64,000 nt of DNA, taken from assembly GCA_002794775.1 (NCBI GenBank), contig NBAY01000006.1, positions 248,001 through 312,000 on the forward strand. Direction: 5' to 3'. Of the stretch, positions 1-9,656 are shown piece by piece; within the stretch, counting starts at the first letter, position 1; the number at the start of each line of letters is the position of its first letter. The notes beneath the pieces are model-generated. The model was not told the origin of the DNA. It saw only the letters and a program-made list of their open reading frames with translations, and made no database searches. This DNA is from Porodaedalea pini. Lineage: Eukaryota; Basidiomycota; Agaricomycetes; Hymenochaetales; Hymenochaetaceae. The position numbers and the translations under genes are program-made.

Positions 1-676
1 CCTTAAGATATTTTCTATGTATGTCCCACCTTCCTTCTCGATGAACATTTTCAGTTCTTTGCTGCACTCTGTGCCCAGGTTGGGATTTCTGCCCAGTGGA
101 GCTTGCTGATCGTATGAGTCTGGGATTTCTTTAACGTTGTATCCAATCCAAGCTGGATCTGTGTGAGGAAGACACTGCACGGTGTTCAGAGAGCATCGGA
201 CCTCTGCGCCTTCAATTTGCGACTCTCTTGAGCGTGGAGTAAGCCGGTCACGCTGAACTAGCCGAGCTGCCTGCTTTCGAGCATTCTCGAACTCTGTTGT
301 AGGCTTCTGCTGAGGCTCTGGACCATTTATTCGAAAGTTTTCAATGCTTGATAAATAGGTCAGTCTATGAACGACCCCAGGTCACACAAAGGGCTTGAAG
401 GACAAAATACCTATGGCCCAGAATGTGTTGGTTAAACTCCAACACCTCAAGTCCCACAGGAAGTCTCAGAGTAGGATTACTTTCTGCAAAGGATGTGTCC
501 TTGAAATGCAACGTTAAGGCTTTAGCAAAATGAAAGAAATTCGAGGTTGTGCTCACTGGACCCCATGGTTCGTACTGATTTCCTGTAATTCTATTGTAGG
601 CAGAATTCATCTCTTTAGAGCTATTTCCTGCTTCTTCTCTTAGCTTTATTTGGTTAATGGATGTTGAGATCCCTGA
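1..676 (-). CDS. Unrecognised partial gene at left edge
   Basis: The minus strand is open from about 675 to 365 (it includes the residues NSAYNRITGNQYEPWG) and again, in a different register, from about 345 down to base 1 (it includes ENFRINGPEPQQKP). The second segment runs through the window edge without a stop, so the gene continues to the left. A splice acceptor-like cag lies near 676. The two open segments probably belong to one gene, but no GT-AG intron between 345 and 390 joins them cleanly, so there may be an unusual intron or a frameshift. I recognise no domain. The neighbourhood (foldback repeat, retroelements, KDZ-type gene) makes a transposon-derived or lineage-specific gene plausible. 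This is inference, and confidence is low. Confidence 0.35.
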
Positions 677-690
677 GACAAAAGGTCAAC

Positions 691-821
691 ATGGGTCACG
701 TGTGACTGATGGGCTTTTAGCCACGCTAAAAGCCCGTCAGTCACAGTCACGTCCCGCGTGCATTACAGTGACTGACGGGCTTTTAGCGTGGCTAAAAGCC
801 CGTCAGTCGCACGTGACCCAT
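691..821. repeat. Compound palindrome / foldback element
   Basis: Arms 692-744 and 768-820 are inverted copies of 53 bp with two mismatches, separated by a 23-bp spacer. One more complementary pair (691/821) extends them. Each arm is itself an inverted repeat: about 18 bp on either side of a 3-nt centre, built on the core GGGCTTTTAGC. The whole unit can therefore fold as one long hairpin or as two short stems. It resembles a small foldback or MITE-like element, but I see no clean target-site duplication and no transposase. Confidence 0.75.
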
Positions 822-1565
822 TCAGCATGTCAGGCTCAGCAGCTGTGCACGCGAGAATAGATAGAAGAGTCTTCCAGCACAGAAGAGAATTAAATACTGT
901 GTGATTAATAGCGCTAAGTTTCTCTGGCTACTCCAGTGGCATTCCGGACTTCTGATGAATCCGCCCATGCACCTGTGTTTAAGCACTTGAGGAAGTTTCC
1001 GGGTCTGTCCAGTGTATTAGGAACGATTTAAAGTCTCCTCATGTACAAAGAAGCCGGATGGCTGAGACGTCCTTGCCACGGCACATGAGGCGCCTCACAC
1101 GACCTTTCAACTCTTATCGACCACTGCGAGAAGAGCTTGCTTGAAATTAAACCCATTCATCCACCGACTTCTGTGTGGGAAAGCTCCCCTCAAGCAGTTT
1201 ATTACCCTTATCTATCCCATCGCGACTCCTTGCTCCCTCTGTCGTCTACCTACCCCCCTTCAACATGGGAAAAGTTACCCTCCCCACTCAGACGAAACAA
1301 AAACCCCCTAAAAGGGACAAGAAAGGTTCGCAGGCCTTCCCCGCCAAAAAATCTTCACCATCCGCAATTCGTGTGCATGCACCGGGCGCATTAATTAGGT
1401 TTTGGAAAGAGTTAAGCCTAAGTTTTACTGAAATTTAACACACGAACTTACTCACCGCATCAGATGGATCATTCCTGTCCCCGTCCGTCCGTGTCCTTCA
1501 TGATTTTTTTTCCAGAACGGTCTTCTCACTTTTGTATCTTCCCGCAGTGCTAATCGACACAATAC
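822..1565. other. Non-coding stretch before outer retroelement
   Basis: No convincing gene, RNA gene or repeat was seen. Short reading frames (for example around 1137-1438 on the plus strand) are proline- and lysine-rich, overlap in two frames and show no recognisable domain. The stretch ends at the CCATA target site of the outer LTR element. Confidence 0.5.
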
Positions 1566-1570
1566 CCATA
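1566..1570. other. Left target-site duplication (CCATA) of outer element
   Basis: CCATA lies immediately before the 5' LTR and recurs at 14780-14784 immediately after the 3' LTR. A 5-bp duplication is usual for Ty3/gypsy integrases, and it proves that both LTRs belong to one insertion. Confidence 0.95.
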
Positions 1571-1984
1571 TGTTAGAACCTGAACTTTCACCTTTTCCTT
1601 TATTTTCCCTTTTACCATTTCCTTTATTATATTCGTCCTTTTCATTATATTTACCCATCTTACACAATCATTCCCACACTGCCTTCATTCGTTCCATTCC
1701 CACTCGTTATGTAATGTTAGGTAATATAGTCTCACGGTCATCGCTATATAAGGTCTCAGGAATCGCATGAACTCCTTGTTCTGCTTTTCCTCTTACCTCC
1801 GCGACGACCTAGGTGAGACTCGTCCCCCTTGTATTAGTTTAGACTTGTATTAATCCTCTTACCTCCGTGACGACCTAGCCTGAGTACAGCGTGTCTCGAG
1901 TCTCCACTCGAGTATAGCACGTCCCAGACGACAGTCAGCCGAGGCCTGCCCAGTCCGAGTCGTCTCCCGGACTCCCACCTAACA
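1571..1984 (+). repeat. 5' LTR of outer element
   Basis: A 414-bp repeat with TGTTAG/CTAACA ends. It contains a TATA box at 1745-1751, a 24-bp direct repeat (1789-1812 and 1855-1878, one mismatch) and a small CTCGAG inverted repeat near 1896-1911. Compared with the 3' LTR it differs at four sites: near 1681, 1867, 1969 and 1977. Confidence 0.97.
1745..1751 (+). promoter_or_regulatory. TATA box of outer element
   Basis: TATATAA lies about 30 bp upstream of the 11-nt sequence (1778-1788) that is complementary to the predicted primer-binding site. That is the spacing expected if the transcript starts at or near this sequence. Confidence 0.7.
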
Positions 1985-1985
1985 T

Positions 1986-1996
1986 AAAAGCAGAAC
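1986..1996 (+). promoter_or_regulatory. Predicted self-primed primer-binding site, outer element
   Basis: AAAAGCAGAAC begins two bases after the LTR terminal CA. It is the exact reverse complement of GTTCTGCTTTT at 1778-1788, just after the TATA box and probably the 5' end of the transcript. Tf1 of Schizosaccharomyces pombe primes reverse transcription in this way, with the first 11 nt of its own mRNA. That RNA rather than tRNA primes here is inference from complementarity and position. Confidence 0.75.
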
Positions 1997-2112
1997 CCCA
2001 CCCAGGCTCATCCCCAGCGTACGTCGTCGCTGTCGACTCGCCTTCACCCAGTCTAGAGGAGCACTCCCCTCGACGGATCTGACGTGTAAACTCCCTGAAC
2101 GACAACCCTCAA

Positions 2113-2117
2113 CCCTC
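2113..2117. other. Left target-site duplication (CCCTC) of inner element
   Basis: CCCTC precedes the inner 5' LTR and recurs at 9062-9066 just after the inner 3' LTR, showing that the inner element integrated into the leader of the outer one. Confidence 0.93.
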
Positions 2118-2546
2118 TGTCATGGACGCTTGTTAAATTATCTTATCTTATCTTATCATATCTTATCCATCCATCACTAATCACGCTTATTCCTGCTTAC
2201 TCATTATTCATTACGCTCCTTCTCGCACTATCCTTACTCGCTGACCGATCCTATGATTTCATTATTCTATGAAGTTCCACGACGTTCTATCATCTATCCT
2301 TATGTAGTAGTTAATTCCCTGGTCCGTGCACAGCCGCTGAAGGGTATATAAGTGGATAGTCTTCCTGTACTTATCCCCTAGTTTCGACCTGGTCAATTCT
2401 ACCTGGCTACGTCCAGAAGCTGCTCCTTATCTCCGCGCTGTGTCAGTTCCCCCTGGCTCACCGCTCTCTCTCTTGTCTCCCTCCTCCTCTGACTGAGTTC
2501 CGCGCGACTCGGCTACCATCTGCATACCCGTAGTCCGTCGCTGACA
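2118..2546 (+). repeat. 5' LTR of inner element
   Basis: A 429-bp repeat. Near its start is a run of six TATC cores (2138-2167), which read as GATA on the minus strand. The TATA box is at 2345-2351. It differs from the 3' LTR at four positions, near 2354, 2504, 2509 and 2524. Confidence 0.97.
2345..2351 (+). promoter_or_regulatory. TATA box of inner element
   Basis: TATATAA lies 35 bp upstream of the 11-nt self-primer candidate at 2380-2390. Confidence 0.7.
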
Positions 2547-2548
2547 CA

Positions 2549-2559
2549 AGGTCGAAACT
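2549..2559 (+). promoter_or_regulatory. Predicted self-primed primer-binding site, inner element
   Basis: AGGTCGAAACT starts three bases after the LTR end and is the exact reverse complement of AGTTTCGACCT at 2380-2390, in the LTR downstream of the TATA box. It is the same 11-nt arrangement as in the outer element but with a different sequence, so the pairing has been preserved by covariation. This supports Tf1/sushi-type self-priming. Confidence 0.78.
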
Positions 2560-3401
2560 TACCCCTACCGCCTTGCGCATTCTCAGTCACCAACGCCACG
2601 CTGGCTCTAAACATTCGCATCTCCTACCAACAACGATCTCTCTACCGCGCTACCATCTACACCTTCACCTGTACCCCGCAAATCACTCTCACCATTGAAC
2701 TATTCCTACTATCTATCATCATCACTCTCAACCCTCATCTCATCCAACAACCTCAAAACCGACCACTACCTGTCCGTAACCCCGAACTCTAGACCAACAT
2801 TCTCATCCGACACGTCCGACGACTTGGACTGCGACCCCGACTACGATCACTTCGACCCACACCTATTCTTAGATCGATCTCACGTGCATCGATCAGGCCG
2901 ATACGTCGTTAATTCCTTACCTTCATTATTAAACTCACTCGTTTCACAACCCGCCGTCCTCTTTCTATTTGACCAACTAGCGCTCGTTTGAGAGGGGGTA
3001 ACATTGAGTCCGACCCACTCGAGAGTAGCTACCAGGCCTTGGGGGTGATCTTCGGAAAGGTCCCTTGGCGCCCGTTGGAGTCTTCACAGAGGAAGATCCG
3101 GGTTTGATCAGCAAGTGAAAGTCGACCACCACATCAGGAGTTTTGTTACAGCGCTCAATCAGATCCGCAGGCGTCCGCACCACCTGTCGGCTGGCAGTGT
3201 TGTCTCTGATTTGAGCTGGCTCCACACCCGTACGCTCGACTGCCTGGATCAGCGGCACAGCGGTGGAATACACCACCAGAAGACACTGCCGACGCTGTCC
3301 TCGCACAACTACCACCCCTGACCGACGACGACCTGGTACGCCTAGACGACGAGCTAGGAGCCCACCAACCACCCCACCCATCACCAACACCACCGCCTAT
3401 C

Positions 3402-4487
3402 ATGGCAGAACCCCAAGCCCCAGCTGCGCCAGCAGCCGCAACTCCGACGATCTCAAACGACATGATGCAGGAGATCATCAACGCGCTACACGGCCTGGGA
3501 TTACTCACAACCCCCACGCCAGCAGCCGCAGCCGCACCTGTCCCTCCACCAACAAGCCGCAGTGGAGGAAGACATATCGCCAAACCCGAGGCATTCAACG
3601 GGCGAGACTACAAGAAGTTCGAACGTGCCATCACCCTTTACGTTGAAGCTAACGCAGAGGACTTCATGAACGACAAGGACTACTTCCTTTTCGTGTTGTC
3701 GTTCATGACGGAAGGCTCGGCCGCACTCTGGGCACAGAACTTCCTGGAAAGCATCAAGATGGACGGCTATCTGATCTTTTCGCTCGTCAGTCGCCAGAAG
3801 TTTAACGAACAGCTGGAGAAAGCGTTCGGAGATCCGAACGAACGCATGAACGCCATGCAAAAATTGGATAGCTGGAAGCACACCCGAGACATCACAGCCG
3901 ACCAATTCTTCCAGCAGTTCGACATCTATCGCCGTGCAGCAGGATACAACGATGACGCAAAGAATGACGACACCCTCATCCACAAACTGACGAAAGCCTT
4001 GGATAGAGAGATCGTATACCGAATCGAAATGAGTGACACGGTCCCAACCACGTACAAAGGCTGGCAAGAAAAAGCCATTCGATTCGACAACGCTAGACGT
4101 CAGATGAAGGCCATCGAACAAATGCGCGCTGCCCCGTCCAGACCTCAGGTGCTCCCACCAAAACCTACCCAGACGTTCACACCAAGAATCCCCGAAAGAC
4201 GCGATGCCACCGGAGTCACATACGGAGGCATGGGGAAGCCGATGGACGTCTCACTCGAAGAGCTGAGGAAAGCCGGACTCTGCTACTACTGCAAGGAATC
4301 TGGACATCTACAGAGGAATTGCCCGATGCAGAAGAAGGTGATAAGGGCTGTGTTGATGGGGATGGAACCCCGAGAGAGAAAAGTCTGGGCAGACGAGACC
4401 GCGACGCTCAAGGAGTCAGACTTTGCGGAGGAAGAAGAGGAGGCGCTCTTTGAGCGGGAGTTGGATTTTGCGGAACCCCAGCAGTGA
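3402..4487 (+). CDS. gag: Gag polyprotein of inner element
   Basis: This is a 361-residue structural protein that would assemble the virus-like particle. An alanine- and proline-rich N-terminus is followed by a helical capsid-like region of the retrotransposon Gag family (including FMTEGSAALWAQNF and ITADQFFQQFD). A single CCHC zinc knuckle, CYYCKESGHLQRNC, sits about 70 residues from the C-terminus, followed by an acidic tail. The frame is intact. The start was chosen at the first ATG after the long leader because the sister element has a similar start. The stop TGA (4485-4487) overlaps the pol frame, which lies in the -1 register and is open from 4454. Confidence 0.9.
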   Translation: MAEPQAPAAPAAATPTISNDMMQEIINALHGLGLLTTPTPAAAAAPVPPPTSRSGGRHIAKPEAFNGRDYKKFERAITLYVEANAEDFMNDKDYFLFVLSFMTEGSAALWAQNFLESIKMDGYLIFSLVSRQKFNEQLEKAFGDPNERMNAMQKLDSWKHTRDITADQFFQQFDIYRRAAGYNDDAKNDDTLIHKLTKALDREIVYRIEMSDTVPTTYKGWQEKAIRFDNARRQMKAIEQMRAAPSRPQVLPPKPTQTFTPRIPERRDATGVTYGGMGKPMDVSLEELRKAGLCYYCKESGHLQRNCPMQKKVIRAVLMGMEPRERKVWADETATLKESDFAEEEEEALFERELDFAEPQQ

Positions 4488-7400
4488 ACACGGCACTGAC
4501 TGGGATAGGTTCAGTTTCGGTTTTTCAAACGGCCATTTTTGATAATTCTATGGACTCTGTAGATAATTTAGATAAAATACAAAAAAATGTAAAAAGCAAT
4601 GTCACTCGCAAAAATATTCCTTCTGTCCCTGTACCAGTAGCTAGTAGTATAGATATGCCTATATGTAACAACACGTCTGCCTCATCATCTCGTCCTACTC
4701 CTGTGTCAAAAAATCATGTAAAACCCTGTTCCGAATCTTTTAATTCTATTTCTTCCTTGGCCGGAACTGAACCGAAATCCGTGAAAAATGAAAACTCGAA
4801 ACAAGCTGAGAGGAAGTCCTGGAGAGATTGCCCTGTCCCCTTTACGGCCCCATGGGTAGTACGGCATCTCAAAGAGGATAAACTCGAAAGTGCTTTAATG
4901 ACTCTCCGAGTGTGGATGAAACAGCAGAGGCATGCTGAAGCGAATGAAGAGACGGTGCGTCAAATCATTGCGCTAGAAGAACCAGATGCCGTGGCAGCTG
5001 TTAGGGACCTGAGGGGTCCGAAACGATTCGTAAGAGGGTCTCGGGGGCAACAGCTCATGGTACCGATTCTCCTTCAAACGACCGACACCAGTAACCAGTT
5101 CAAGGTAGACGCCCTACTGGACAGTGGCTGCACTGGCTCATGTATCAACCGATCCTTCGTCGAAAAGCATCAGATCTGGACAAAAAAGACACCCATCCCA
5201 ATCCGAGTCTATAATGCTGACGGCACGCTCAACAAGGACGGCTCGATCACAGAGTTTGTGGAAATGCGCATGACGATTAAAGATCATTCGGAGCGCATCC
5301 ACTTCGCGGTCACAGATCTAGGGAAAACAGATGTGTTCATCGGACATGAATGGTTAAAGCTGCACAATCCCAACATTGACTGGCAAAAATCAACGATCGA
5401 ATTTGATCGATGCCCCGATGTATGCGGCTATATCCGTAGTCTAGAGGACATTGATGCAGACCCCGACGAAAACCTTGATTTGGTGGAACTTGAAGACGGC
5501 GATCAGCTCTTCCTCTTCGATTGGGACAGGTACATTAAGTCCGATCCGAGAAAAGCGCTGAAGGTCAGACAACAGGTGCTCGAGGAAGTCCCGAACTATG
5601 TCAAAGAGTTCGCGGACGTCTTCAGTGAACAGGAATTCGATCAGTTACCAGAGAGACGCCCTTGGGATCATGCTATTGAACTCAAGCCGGGATCAAAGCT
5701 CTCTGACTGTAAAATCTACCCGCTCAGCCCATCCGAACAGGTGGCACTGGACGAATTCCTCACCGAAAACTTGAGAACTGGCCGTATTCGTAACTCTCAA
5801 TCTGAGATGGCATCCCCCTTCTTCTTCATAAAAAAGAAGGATGGCAAGCTTCGCCCCGTACAGGACTATTGCCGGCTCAACGAAATGACGGTTAAGAACA
5901 AATACCCGTTACCTCTAATCCAAGAGCTCATTGACAAAACGAAACAGGCGAAATTCTTCACGAAGCTTGACATACGTTGGGGTTACAATAACATTCGGAT
6001 TCGAGAGGGCGACGAGCATAAAGCCGCCTTCAGGACAAACTGCGGTCTATTCGAACCAACGGTCATGTTTTTCGGTCTCACAAACTCACCGGCAACCTTC
6101 CAAGGATTCATGAACGAGATCTTCCGAGAACTCGTCAATGATGGACACGTCATAGTCTACATGGACGACATCCTGATCTTCGCACGAACTCACGAACATC
6201 ATGACAAACTCGTCCGACAAGTCCTGGAAGTGTTGCGAGCAAACAAGTTGTTCTTAAAGCCAGAAAAGTGCAGCTTCGCTCAAGAGACTGTGAACTATCT
6301 CGGGCATATCCTCGGCAACGGACAGATTCGCATGGATCCAGCCAAAGTGGCGGGTGTAAAAGATTGGCCAGTGCCTAAGAACAAGAAAGAACTACAGTCT
6401 TTCCTTGGGTTCTGCAACTATTACCGCCGCTTCATCCTAGCATTCAGTCACTATGCGAAGCCCTTGACAGTGTTGACCGGAGATGTAGAGTGGAAGTGGG
6501 AGGTGGAGCAACAGGAGGCCTTTGAACATCTGAAACAGAAGCTCTGTGAAGAACCTGTACTCACAGTGCCTACTGATGACGGTCAATTTCGGGTGGAGGC
6601 TGATTCGTCGCATTTCGCTAACGGCGCCATTCTGTCCCAATTTGTTGACAGAAAGTGGCATCCAATCACATACCGATCGCAAGCGCTTAGCCAAGCAGAG
6701 CGCAATTACGAAATCTATGACAAAGAGATGTTCGCGATCATGTGCGCACTGGATGACTGGTGACAATATCTTCTAGGGGCAACGCAAACCTTCAAAATCT
6801 GGTCGGATCACCTCAACCTCCAGTATTTCCGAAAACCCCAGAAGATTAACCACCGACAAGCGAGATGGCTACAGGAGTTAGCAGACTACGACTTCAAACT
6901 GTTCCATAAACCAGGTGCCCTGATGACTAAGGCTGACCTCCTCTCGAGACGAGCGGATCATGAGAGGGGGGAGAACGACAATATCGACATTGTTTTGCTC
7001 AAGCCGGACTTATTTGTAAACGAAACACTGCTAGAAGCGCTGGATGCAGACTTTGTTAAACGAATTAAAAGGGTACGAAACAACAGGGACAGAGCAGTTG
7101 TGAAGGCGTTAGAGTGGAAGGAACGAGAGTGGGAGGAAGAAGAAGGGTTGTTGATGTGGAAGGGCAGGATCTACGTGCCGAAAGACCATAAACTCCGAGA
7201 AGACATCATTCGAAACCATCACGACAGCACGCTTGCAGGACACCCAGGACGCTACAAGACCCATGAGTTGATCACACGCAACTACTGGTGGCCGGGAATC
7301 CAACGAGATGTTCGAATGTATGTCGAGGGATGTGATGCGTGCCAACGTACGAAGGCACACAGAGCGAAACCGCACAATCCTCTGAACCCAAACGAGATCC

Positions 7401-8620
7401 CGAAAGGTCCTTGGGAAATCGTCACAGCAGACCTGATCGGCGAACTACCCGAGTCCAATGGGCATAACGCAATCTGTGTCTTCGTTGACAGGTTCAGTAA
7501 ACAGGTGCATGCGATCCCTACCTCAGTGAGCATAACGTCGGAAGGAATGGCGAGGCTCTACCGGGATCATGTCTTCAGGCTACACAGCATACCGCACAAG
7601 TTTATTCATGACAGAGGATCACAGTTCGAGTCCAAATTCATGAACGAACTATACCGGTTACTGGGCATCGAGGGAAACCCGTCAACGGCATATCACCCAC
7701 AGACAGATGGTCAGACAGAACGGATAAACCAAGAGATTGAACAGTACCTTCGTCTCTTTGTTAACCACCATCAGTCGGACTGGGCGGAATGGCTTGCACT
7801 AGTGGAATTCGCGTACAACGACAAAGAACAAACGTTGACAGGAGCGTCACCCTTTTTCGTCAACCATGGGAGACACCCATATAAGGGCACGAATCCTAGA
7901 CGCGAATCGACCAATGAGTCCGCTAAGCAGTTTGCCGACCGAATGGCCAAGATCAGGGAGGAAACTGAATCGGCGTTAAAGCATGCGGCCGAAACCATGA
8001 AGCGCTTCTATGACAGGACGAAGGGAGAATCCATCGAGTATAAACCTGGGGAAAAGGTCATGCTCAAAGGAACTCACTTAAAGACAGATCGTCCTATGAA
8101 GAAGCTGGGAGATAAACGTTATGGGCCTTTCATTGTCGAAAAGAAAATCGGCACGTCAGCATATAGACTTAAACTTCCACGTACATGGAAAAAAGTCTAT
8201 CCGGTTTTCAATGAAGTGCTCCTCTCCCCATACCACGAGCCGCAGTATACGTCGCAAAAGCAGGATCTTCCACCCCCGCCTGAAATCATTGACGATGTGC
8301 CGGAATATGAGGTCGAAAAGGTTGTCGACTCCAAACTTGTGCGAGGGAAGCTCAAATACCTCGTACATTGGAAAGGGTATCTGAACGAAGAACGCACCTG
8401 GGAGCCAATTGAGAATTTGACGAACTCTCAAGAGGCCATTGACGAATTTCATAAATCAACTCCCAGTGCTCCTCGCGCCCTCAACACCCTAGAGATGTCG
8501 CAGCTGAAGTTCCGACCCGTGTTTGAAATGACAGAACCTGAGAGACAGAAAGGAGTGGCACAGTGGTGGGCCGGTAAGTTCCAGGGTAGGGAACAAGGGC
8601 GATCGGGACGCTCGCCTTGA
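4454..8620 (+). pseudogene. pol: Pol polyprotein of inner element, interrupted by TGA
   Basis: The order is protease (LLDSGCTGSC), reverse transcriptase (the YMDDIL box near 6160-6177), RNase H, integrase and chromodomain. The integrase has an HHCC finger near 7200-7350 and DDE-type residues in the ADLIGELP, HDRGSQF and QTERINQE segments. The chromodomain lies at about 8300-8450 (YLVHWKGY). The frame is -1 relative to gag and has no ATG at its opening, so expression by frameshifting or reinitiation is likely. A TGA at 6761-6763 falls in the RNase H region, where the sister element has an arginine codon; a CGA-to-TGA transition would explain it. Downstream sequence stays open in the same frame to the stop at 8618-8620. 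The domains are otherwise complete. Confidence 0.9.
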
Positions 8621-8629
8621 AGGGGAGGG
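8620..8629 (+). promoter_or_regulatory. Polypurine tract of inner element
   Basis: A ten-base purine run, AAGGGGAGGG, starts at the last base of the pol stop codon and ends three bases before the 3' LTR. This is the expected site for plus-strand priming. Confidence 0.75.
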
Positions 8630-8632
8630 TCA

Positions 8633-9061
8633 TGTCATGGACGCTTGTTAAATTATCTTATCTTATCTTATCATATCTTATCCATCCATCACTAATCACG
8701 CTTATTCCTGCTTACTCATTATTCATTACGCTCCTTCTCGCACTATCCTTACTCGCTGACCGATCCTATGATTTCATTATTCTATGAAGTTCCACGACGT
8801 TCTATCATCTATCCTTATGTAGTAGTTAATTCCCTGGTCCGTGCACAGCCGCTGAAGGGTATATAAGTAGATAGTCTTCCTGTACTTATCCCCTAGTTTC
8901 GACCTGGTCAATTCTACCTGGCTACGTCCAGAAGCTGCTCCTTATCTCCGCGCTGTGTCAGTTCCCCCTGGCTCACCGCTCTCTCTCTTGTCTCCCTCCT
9001 CCTCTGACTGAGTTCCGCACGACCCGGCTACCATCTGCGTACCCGTAGTCCGTCGCTGACA
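8633..9061 (+). repeat. 3' LTR of inner element
   Basis: The second 429-bp copy, about 99% identical to 2118-2546. It is followed directly by the CCCTC duplication at 9062-9066. Confidence 0.97.
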
Positions 9062-9066
9062 CCCTC

Positions 9067-9656
9067 AACCCTCAACCCTGCCCAGACGTTTTCGGACGTT
9101 CGTGTATTACGTAAAACTACACCCGACATTTCCCGACCCTGGCTCTTCACTTCTCCCTCTGGTGGAGGAACCATCTGACCTGGACATGGGTAACACACCG
9201 TGTACAGTCATCGACGTCGTTGTCAATTGTGATCTCGGTCGCCTCCTTCCGTTTGGTCATCAAACTCGCCGACGAACCTGTCCTTCGTCAGCGTAACGTA
9301 CATCCGGACAACCAGCCCCTACCTGTTCCCCCCCCGACGTAGTCAAGATAGATCTCACCAAGGAACAACAGTGGGCTTTCCCTTCTTCTTCACGCTACGA
9401 CGCGGAACGCCAATCGTACGTAGCAGACGACAGAAACCACGTCACTCATAATCTCTGGTGGAGTGACACTAGGCACGCCTGGTACTCGACTGACCCGTCT
9501 TCCGGCGAGCGAACTCGTTGGGCGCCTCAAGCTCCCCGTGCACCATCATCACCGACAGTCTCGACATCGTCGGTTGTCCTCCCAAGCGAACCAGGAGGCT
9601 ATCGTACACCCCGTAGAGACTTGTCACCGCCGACACCCCCTGAGCGCCTGACACAT
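9067..9656 (+). other. Leader of outer element after the nested insertion
   Basis: This is the continuation of the outer element between its interruption point and gag. With 1985-2117 it makes a leader of about 720 bp. Small reading frames are present, but nothing recognisable is encoded. Confidence 0.7.

Larger units (their letters stand above)
2118..9061 (+). mobile_element. Inner Ty3/gypsy chromodomain LTR retrotransposon, nested
   Basis: The element is bounded by two 429-bp LTRs (2118-2546 and 8633-9061) beginning TGTCA and ending TGACA, flanked by CCCTC. It lies in the same orientation as the element it interrupts and has the same plan: gag with a CCHC knuckle, then pol with protease, reverse transcriptase, RNase H, HHCC/DDE integrase and chromodomain. 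The proteins of the two elements clearly align but are far from identical, so they are different families of one lineage. The copy has an in-frame TGA in pol at 6761-6763 and is probably not autonomous. The LTRs differ at four of 429 positions, all transitions, so the insertion is fairly young. Confidence 0.96.

Noticed and set aside
2695..3400. Possible extra ORF in the leader of the inner retroelement (an env-like or N-terminal gag extension)
   Set aside because: Several short overlapping frames, not shared with the outer element; gag itself starts normally at 3402.
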